Shown here: one piece after another, positions 58,755 through 64,000 of the stretch
Layout of the letters: every line of letters begins with the position of its first letter
Position numbering within the stretch: position 1 is the first letter of the stretch
From: Marivita sp003149565
GTDB taxonomy: Bacteria; Pseudomonadota; Alphaproteobacteria; Rhodobacterales; Rhodobacteraceae
DNA length: 64,000 nucleotides
Direction: 5' to 3' (one strand)
Assembly: GCF_965216415.1 (NCBI RefSeq)
Contig: NZ_CBDCFU010000002.1
The notes under the pieces: generated by a model
Seen by the model: only the letters and a program-made list of their open reading frames with translations
Databases searched by the model: none
What the model was told of the DNA's origin: nothing
Made by a program: the position numbers and the translations under genes

Positions 58755-60101
58755 ATGACCAAAACCAAGATCAACCTCGACGATTTTCTTTCCGATCTCG
58801 AACGTCGAACCCCGGGCGAAGACACGTTTCACCAAGCCGCCAAGGACGTGCTGCCAGACCTGATCCCCGTGGTGAACGAAACGCCTGCATATCGTGAGGC
58901 AGCGATCCTAGAGCGCTTGAGTGAACCCGACCGGACGATCTCGTTCCGCGTCGAGTGGAGCGACGACAACAACGTCGTGCATGTCAATCGCGGCTACCGC
59001 GTTCAGTTCAATGATGCCATCGGACCATATAAAGGCGGGCTGCGGTTTCATCCGACCGTGAATCGGTCAGTCCTGAAATTTCTCGGCTTTGAACAGACAT
59101 TCAAGAACGCTCTGACAGGTCTGCCTATGGGCGGAGGGAAAGGCGGCGCGGATTTCGACCCCGCTGGGCGCAGCGAGAATGAGATCATGCGGTTCTGTCA
59201 ATCTTTCATGCAGCAACTGCACCGTCACATCGGCCCGAATATCGACATCCCAGCGGGCGACATAAATGTTGGTGTGCGCGAAATTGGATGGATGTTTGGC
59301 GAATATCGGCGAATCACGAACCACTTTGCCGGTGTCCTCACCGGAAAAGGGCTGTCCTTTGGCGGCAGCGAGATGCGGACCGAAGCTACGGGATATGGCG
59401 TTGTGCAGTTCCTGTGTCATATGCTTGCCGAGCATAACGACACAATCGACGGCAAGACGATTGTGATCTCCGGCGCCGGAAACGTCGCGACCTTTGCTGC
59501 GGAGTTGGCTGTCTGCAACGGCGGCAAGGTCATCACCCTATCGGACAGCAACGGTTTCATCCATGACAAGAACGGCCTGACGTTGGACAAGATCAGTTGG
59601 GTTCGCGACCACAAGAAACAGTCCGGCGCGAGCCTCGAAGCCTACGCCGACGAGTTCGACGCGACTTGGTATCCCGACGCGGCGCCCTGGTCGGTTGAAT
59701 GCGATATCGCGCTGCCATGTGCCACGCAGAACGAGCTGGATGCCGAAGCGGCAACGGCTTTGGTTAAGAACGGCTGCAAGGCAGTTGTTGAAGGTGCCAA
59801 TATGCCAACCACCCGTGACGCCAAGGCCATACTCCGCGACGGCCGTGTTCTTTTCGCACCGGGCAAGGCAGCCAATGCAGGAGGTGTGGCGGTCTCGGGG
59901 CTCGAGATCAATCAGAACCGCCAACGCCGCAGCCAATCGCGTGACGCATTGGCAGAGGCCTTGAAAGACATCATGCAAAACATTCATAGCGTGTGCGCGG
60001 ATGCAGGCAGATCGAAGGACGGAATCGATTATGCCAAAGGCGCCAACGTCGCCGGGTTCAAAAAGGTGGCCGATGCGATGTGCGCGGCCGGGATAGCCTG
60101 A
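58755..60101 (+). CDS. gdhA: NADP-type glutamate dehydrogenase
   Basis: 448 residues, the standard length of hexameric bacterial GdhA. It aminates 2-oxoglutarate with NADPH. Substrate motifs are IGPYKGGLRFHP (about 87) and GLPMGGGKGGADFDP (about 115, catalytic Lys), and the Rossmann loop VISGAGNVATFAAE (about 236). NADP use is inferred from the subgroup. It follows the ThDP gene after 72 bases, with an RBS hairpin. It ends one base before the convergent lipoprotein gene. Confidence 0.93.
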   Translation: MTKTKINLDDFLSDLERRTPGEDTFHQAAKDVLPDLIPVVNETPAYREAAILERLSEPDRTISFRVEWSDDNNVVHVNRGYRVQFNDAIGPYKGGLRFHPTVNRSVLKFLGFEQTFKNALTGLPMGGGKGGADFDPAGRSENEIMRFCQSFMQQLHRHIGPNIDIPAGDINVGVREIGWMFGEYRRITNHFAGVLTGKGLSFGGSEMRTEATGYGVVQFLCHMLAEHNDTIDGKTIVISGAGNVATFAAELAVCNGGKVITLSDSNGFIHDKNGLTLDKISWVRDHKKQSGASLEAYADEFDATWYPDAAPWSVECDIALPCATQNELDAEAATALVKNGCKAVVEGANMPTTRDAKAILRDGRVLFAPGKAANAGGVAVSGLEINQNRQRRSQSRDALAEALKDIMQNIHSVCADAGRSKDGIDYAKGANVAGFKKVADAMCAAGIA

Positions 60102-60728
60102 TCAGAGCGCGTCCCGCACCCACTGCGCAAACTCGACAAAAACCTGATCCGACGCGGCGCTGAACGCGTCGATGATAACATCGGTCTCGGTTGTCGCCGC
60201 GACAGCGTTCGCCCTAAAGCTGCGGCTGGCGACGATGCTGGCATCCCTTTCGCGCACGATCCGCACCAGAAAAGTGATCTGCACGTTTGCCGTGTCGGTT
60301 TCGGGCACCACATCGGCCTGGAAGTCGATGACTTCGGTCACGAGCGCGAAATCCCCGCTGACCCCCAAGGGCTTGCGCCCGACATAACGCACCGCCCCCG
60401 TGGCCTCGATCGAGCGCAGCATCAGCGTCTGGACCATCACCGGGGTCGGCTCGCTCCACCGGACATCGGGCAGGTATTGCGCCTGTAAAGCGTTGGGCCG
60501 AATCATGATGCGGTCGGTGGCCAAGGCCCCGCTGGTGGTCGGGATCTCGACGATCACATCCCGCGCCAAGACGCGGCCGCCACTGGCTGCAATGCTGGCC
60601 GGAGCACGTAGTTCATACACGTCCAGCGGCGTCGCTGCATCGCTGACAGCGGTGATCGCCGCACAGCCGGACAGCGCGAGCAAACCGGTCGCGGCGAGTA
60701 TGCTTCGCAGAGAGGCACATAATGTCAT
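60102..60728 (-). CDS. ABC transport auxiliary lipoprotein (PqiC-like)
   Basis: 208 residues. A lipoprotein signal with lipobox LSGC (Cys about 22) is followed by a beta-rich domain (VYELRAPASIAASGGRVLARDVIVEIP, about 38-64) typical of the PqiC/ABC-auxiliary family. These partner MCE proteins in lipid transport at the outer membrane. Its ATG overlaps the stop of the MCE gene (ATGA), and it is the last gene of the permease-ATPase-MCE-lipoprotein operon. Confidence 0.85.
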   Translation of the reverse strand: MTLCASLRSILAATGLLALSGCAAITAVSDAATPLDVYELRAPASIAASGGRVLARDVIVEIPTTSGALATDRIMIRPNALQAQYLPDVRWSEPTPVMVQTLMLRSIEATGAVRYVGRKPLGVSGDFALVTEVIDFQADVVPETDTANVQITFLVRIVRERDASIVASRSFRANAVAATTETDVIIDAFSAASDQVFVEFAQWVRDAL

Positions 60729-62464
60729 CGTCTGAACTCCGGCGTTTCGCTGTCGAGAAAGAACCGCGTCGGGTCTCTTTGGATTTGATCGGTCAATCGG
60801 TCGAGATTTGCAATCAATGCGCGGCTTTCCTGCGCCAACCGCGAATAGAGCGGCAGTGCAGTTGTGCTGAATTCCCGGATCGCCGGGGATGCGGCGGTGG
60901 TCAGACTGCGCAACTCGGCGAAGGTGTCGGAGGCCGCCTGACTGGCGGCACGCAGATCAGCAGACATGCCAGGAATGTCTGCGGAGACCTGCGCGATAGC
61001 TGAATCAAGGCTGCCCAACGACGCTTCCAACCCTGTGATGATCCCGTCCAGATCCTCGTTTATGACCCGGTCCGCGCCAGTGAAGGCGCGCTCTGCCGCG
61101 CCCAAAGCGCGATCACCAGTTTCCAGCGCGTCATTGATCGCGGCCAGCGTCGTGTTGGCATTGGCAAAGGACATCCGTGCGTCTTCGAGCGTGACCCGTG
61201 CGGTCTCCAGCACCGCTTCGGCCGACTGGCTGGAGGCGGTCAGGTTTCCACCCACTTCGGTAGCGACGGTGCGGAAGGTCTCGGCGGTTTCGCGGATGTC
61301 AGCGATAATGACGGGTAAGTCTTCATTGGCGACTGAAGCAACCGAGGCGATGGCGCGGTCGGCCTCGGCGACCATTGCACGAGTCTCGGACAAAAGCGGC
61401 GCGCCTTCATCGCGGATCAGCGTGTCGATGGTGCCAGCAGTATCGGTCACAGCCTCGGCAGTGCCGTCCAGCCGGGCAATCAGAGCGTCAGTTGCTTGCA
61501 GGGTCGCCTGCGCCTCTTGCAGACGCGCGGTCGCGGTTTCGCCGGTGGTGTTGAGCGTCACCATCAGCGCGCGGGCATCGGCAGACAGCGCGGTCAGTTC
61601 AGTTTGTAGCGCGGCGGCGGTGGCCCGCAGATCGGTGGTGGCCTGTGACAGGTCGGTGGCGATGTATGCTTCGGTCCGATCAAGCGCGGATTGCGCGCTG
61701 CTCAGGGTGTCAGCCCCGGTTGTTAGCACGCCCTTGCCCTGCTCTGAGAGCTCCCCGATCGAGGTGAGCGTTGCATCTGCGGTTTGCAGCACATCGGTCA
61801 GATCCCCTGTCAGGGTGTTGAGCGTTTCGTTGAAGCGGTTGATCTGTTCCGCAAAGTCGCTGACCGTGGTCGAAATCGACGAGACCCCGTCTAGCGTTTC
61901 GGCAAATTCGGCAGATGCGGTTTCGACATTGGCAATGATGCTGTTGATGCGGTCGCGGTTCTCGGCTCCGAGCAGATCGCCTACGTCGGACACGAGCTGC
62001 AGCGTCTCCTCCAGCAGACGCGGGGCGTCTTCGGACAGGCTTTGCAGCGTGGAGCGTCCGGCGGTGATCTCGGGGACGGGTTGATCATCGGTCGGCTCAA
62101 GAAGAGCGGCGTCCGGCGTACCGGGGCCGATGCCGACGAAGGACACACCTGTCACACCCTGCGCTTCGATGGTTGCGATGCTGTCGGTGCGGACGGGGGT
62201 GGCGGCGTCTACTTCGACCCGGACCAGGATCGTGCCGTCCTGATTGGGCGACAGGCGCACATCGACCACCTGCCCCACCGGCAGCCCGCTGAAGCGCACG
62301 TCCGATGCGTTGCTCAGGCCCGAGACCGAGGAAAAGCGGATGTCATAGTAGTCGAACTGGCGGTCCAGCTCGACCTGCGCGAACCACAGGAAGAACCCAA
62401 GGATACCCAGCAACCCCGCAAGGGTGAATGCGCCGATCAGGACAAAGTTTGCCTTGGTTTCCAA
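60725..62464 (-). CDS. MCE/MlaD-family protein with long coiled-coil tail
   Basis: 579 residues from a TTG at 62464, just 1 base after the ATPase stop (AAAGG upstream). ATG codons further left lie inside the ATPase gene. A single N-terminal helix (FVLIGAFTLAGLLGILGFFLW, about 7-27) and an MCE domain (about 40-120) are followed by a long, Ala/Thr/Asp-rich helical region (about 150-560) with heptad-like TLxxAQxALD patterns. MCE proteins form hexameric rings or tubes that carry lipids across the periplasm. The TTG start is chosen for context and length. Confidence 0.85.
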   Translation of the reverse strand: METKANFVLIGAFTLAGLLGILGFFLWFAQVELDRQFDYYDIRFSSVSGLSNASDVRFSGLPVGQVVDVRLSPNQDGTILVRVEVDAATPVRTDSIATIEAQGVTGVSFVGIGPGTPDAALLEPTDDQPVPEITAGRSTLQSLSEDAPRLLEETLQLVSDVGDLLGAENRDRINSIIANVETASAEFAETLDGVSSISTTVSDFAEQINRFNETLNTLTGDLTDVLQTADATLTSIGELSEQGKGVLTTGADTLSSAQSALDRTEAYIATDLSQATTDLRATAAALQTELTALSADARALMVTLNTTGETATARLQEAQATLQATDALIARLDGTAEAVTDTAGTIDTLIRDEGAPLLSETRAMVAEADRAIASVASVANEDLPVIIADIRETAETFRTVATEVGGNLTASSQSAEAVLETARVTLEDARMSFANANTTLAAINDALETGDRALGAAERAFTGADRVINEDLDGIITGLEASLGSLDSAIAQVSADIPGMSADLRAASQAASDTFAELRSLTTAASPAIREFSTTALPLYSRLAQESRALIANLDRLTDQIQRDPTRFFLDSETPEFRR

Positions 62465-62465
62465 G

Positions 62466-63251
62466 TCAGTCGCCTTTCGTCGATTTTTCGGGCACGGCGG
62501 CGCGGGCGCGGGGGCCATGGAAATACTCGTGCACCCAAGGATGCTCGACCTCAAGCATATCCGCCATGCTGCCGGTCACCAGTACCTTTCGTTCCGCCAG
62601 CACCGCGATGCGGTCACAGGTCGCGTGCAGGGTGTCGAGATCATGGGTCACGAGGAATACTGTCAGGCCGAGCGAATGTGACAGATCGCGGATCAGTTCG
62701 TCAAAAGCGGCGGCGCCGATAGGGTCGAGACCCGCTGTCGGCTCGTCAAGGAACACAATGTCCGGATCAAGCGCGAGAGCGCGCGCCAGCCCGGCCCTCT
62801 TGCGCATACCGCCGGAAAGCTCAGACGGGTACTTGTCACCGGCAAGGTATTGCAGACCGACCATCGAGAGCTTGAGGTCCGCCAAATCACTGCGGATCTG
62901 CGGATCAAGACCAGGGATCGCACGCATCGGCACTTCGACGTTTTCGCGCACAGTCAGCGAGGAGAACAACGCGCCGTCCTGGAACATCACGCCCCAGCGG
63001 TTTTCCAGTTTTTGCCGCGTGTCTTCGTCAGCGTTCAGCACGTCGATGCCCAGCACGTCAACAGATCCGGCAGCGGGCTTCTGCAAACCTGCGATGGTGC
63101 GCAATAGGACGGATTTACCTGTGCCGGATCCCCCCACAACGCCAATGATCTCGCCGCGGTAAACGTCGAGATCGAGGTCCTCGTGCACCACCTGCCGCCC
63201 GAACTGGTTGCGGATGCCGCGCAGCCGTATGACCACCTCGCTCTCGGTCAT
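62466..63251 (-). CDS. lipid ABC transporter ATP-binding protein (MlaF-like)
   Basis: 261 residues from the ATG at 63251, which overlaps the permease stop (ATGA). Walker A is VGGSGTGKSVLL (about 38), signature LSGGMRKRAGLARA (about 142), Walker B DIVFLDEPTAGLDP (about 163) and switch His VTHDLD. The GMRKRAGLARA form is typical of Mla/MCE-linked ATPases. It powers lipid movement between membranes with the MlaE-like permease. Confidence 0.92.
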   Translation of the reverse strand: MTESEVVIRLRGIRNQFGRQVVHEDLDLDVYRGEIIGVVGGSGTGKSVLLRTIAGLQKPAAGSVDVLGIDVLNADEDTRQKLENRWGVMFQDGALFSSLTVRENVEVPMRAIPGLDPQIRSDLADLKLSMVGLQYLAGDKYPSELSGGMRKRAGLARALALDPDIVFLDEPTAGLDPIGAAAFDELIRDLSHSLGLTVFLVTHDLDTLHATCDRIAVLAERKVLVTGSMADMLEVEHPWVHEYFHGPRARAAVPEKSTKGD

Positions 63252-64000
63252 ATGTCGATCTCGGCGAAGAAGATGGAGAACACGGCGTCCGCCACAATCA
63301 CAGCAAAGATCGCGGTGACGACGGCATTCGATGTCATGCGTCCCAGCGACTCCGCGTTGCTTTGCACCTGCATGCCTGCGTGGCAGCCGACGACACCGAT
63401 GATCATCGCAAAGACCGGAGCTTTGACCAGACCGACAAAGACGTGGCTGACCGCCGTGCCTTCGACCAGCCGCGTGGTGAACATCGCAGGCGAGATGCCA
63501 AGGTCGATCCACGCCATCAGCGCGCCCCCGAACAGCCCGGCGATATTGGCGATCAGCCCAAGGATCGGCAGCATGATCAACAGCGCCAGAATGCGCGGTA
63601 CAAAGAGGTTCATGCCGGGATCAAGGCCCAGCGTGCGCATCGCGTCGATTTCCTCGCGCATCTTCATCGAGCCGATGGCGGCTGTGAAGGCAGACGCGGT
63701 GCGGCCTGCCACGATGATGGCGGTCAGGAGGATGCCCAGTTCCCGCAGGATGGAAATGGCGATCAGGTCGACAACGAACACCTCAGCTCCGAACTGACGC
63801 AGTTGAGTGGAGCCCTGAAACGCCAGAACCACACCGATCAGAAACGCCATGAGCGCCACGATGGGGACGGCTTTGAGACCGACCTCTTCGCAGTGATGCA
63901 CAAGCGACGTGAATTTGAACTCGCTGGGATGACGCAGAGCGCGGGCAAGGCGGTGCAGAAAAATGCCCAGATACGCGGTCAGGGCACGCAGGAACATGAA
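63248..64000 (-). CDS. lipid ABC transporter permease (MlaE-like), possibly cut by window edge
   Basis: At least 249 residues from the ATG at 63997. The frame remains open to base 64000, and MlaE homologues with an N-terminal STAS domain are longer, so the true start may lie outside. The family motif FTAAIGSMKMREEIDAMRTLGLDP (about 105-128) and five to six membrane helices (including ALMAFLIGVVLAFQG) are clear. It is the first visible gene of the permease-ATPase-MCE-lipoprotein operon. Confidence 0.9.
   Translation of the reverse strand, partial: FMFLRALTAYLGIFLHRLARALRHPSEFKFTSLVHHCEEVGLKAVPIVALMAFLIGVVLAFQGSTQLRQFGAEVFVVDLIAISILRELGILLTAIIVAGRTASAFTAAIGSMKMREEIDAMRTLGLDPGMNLFVPRILALLIMLPILGLIANIAGLFGGALMAWIDLGISPAMFTTRLVEGTAVSHVFVGLVKAPVFAMIIGVVGCHAGMQVQSNAESLGRMTSNAVVTAIFAVIVADAVFSIFFAEIDI

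Overview
The window looks like chromosomal DNA of a marine Rhodobacteraceae (Roseobacter-group) alphaproteobacterium. The basis is a G+C-rich coding style, a RirA/NsrR-type Rrf2 regulator, a DUF2254 protein, a dnaG-rpoD pair, scattered tadG/tadE genes, an FNR-type box, and capsule genes nested between ribE and ribD. It is densely coded. I found one tRNA and no rRNA, insertion sequence, prophage or CRISPR array. The only gene-poor stretch near 300 bases is 25097-25403, which holds palindromes, a terminator and an unlisted leader peptide.

Layout. 1-6.9 kb: a membrane-protein tail, cspA, a SRAP-like remnant, an arylesterase divergent from a YbbA/YbbP-type ABC exporter, an inositol-phosphatase-family enzyme and a NAD(P)-binding protein. 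7.0-12.2 kb: gcvTHP behind a tandem glycine riboswitch, then an NsrR/RirA-type regulator with a perfect FNR-type box upstream. 12.3-18.4 kb: GGCT-like protein, DUF2254, gltX, a Tat-exported beta-lactamase-fold hydrolase, a small zincin and an exported MORN protein of 18 repeats. 18.6-25.1 kb: nadE, hppD divergent from an Lrp regulator, a trypsin-like protease, nadK and glyA. 25.1-31.7 kb: a leucine-rich leader ORF ahead of cupin-leuA, an Lhr-type helicase, an MFS transporter and ribE. 31.8-38.5 kb: kpsS, a Wza/KpsD-type exporter and kpsC, then ribD, nrdR and yjbQ. 38.8-46.2 kb: SDR, two small proteins, hlyU, rpoD, dnaG and a glutamate dehydrogenase. 46.5-49.5 kb: a tadG-tadE-tadE operon. 49.5-53.7 kb: a membrane protein, a beta-hydroxyacid dehydrogenase, an MsbA-like exporter, tRNA-Gly and a Cys-motif membrane protein. 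54-60.1 kb: a tightly coupled three-gene catabolic operon, a divergent ThDP enzyme and a second glutamate dehydrogenase. 60.1-64 kb: an Mla/MCE-type lipid transporter running off the right edge.

Functionally, one-carbon metabolism (gcvTHP, glyA), NAD(P) supply (nadE, nadK) and nitrogen assimilation (two glutamate dehydrogenases, leuA) recur. The most interesting signals outside annotated genes are four: a probable leucine attenuator (25247-25401); loop-conserved perfect palindromes with GTCGAC centres at gene ends (25106-25147, 31108-31129); the same 18-base dyad inside two unrelated genes, read in the same frame and using the rare TTA codon (19637, 57598); and an uncharacterised DpaL-like / M24 / maleate-isomerase-like operon (53960-56897).
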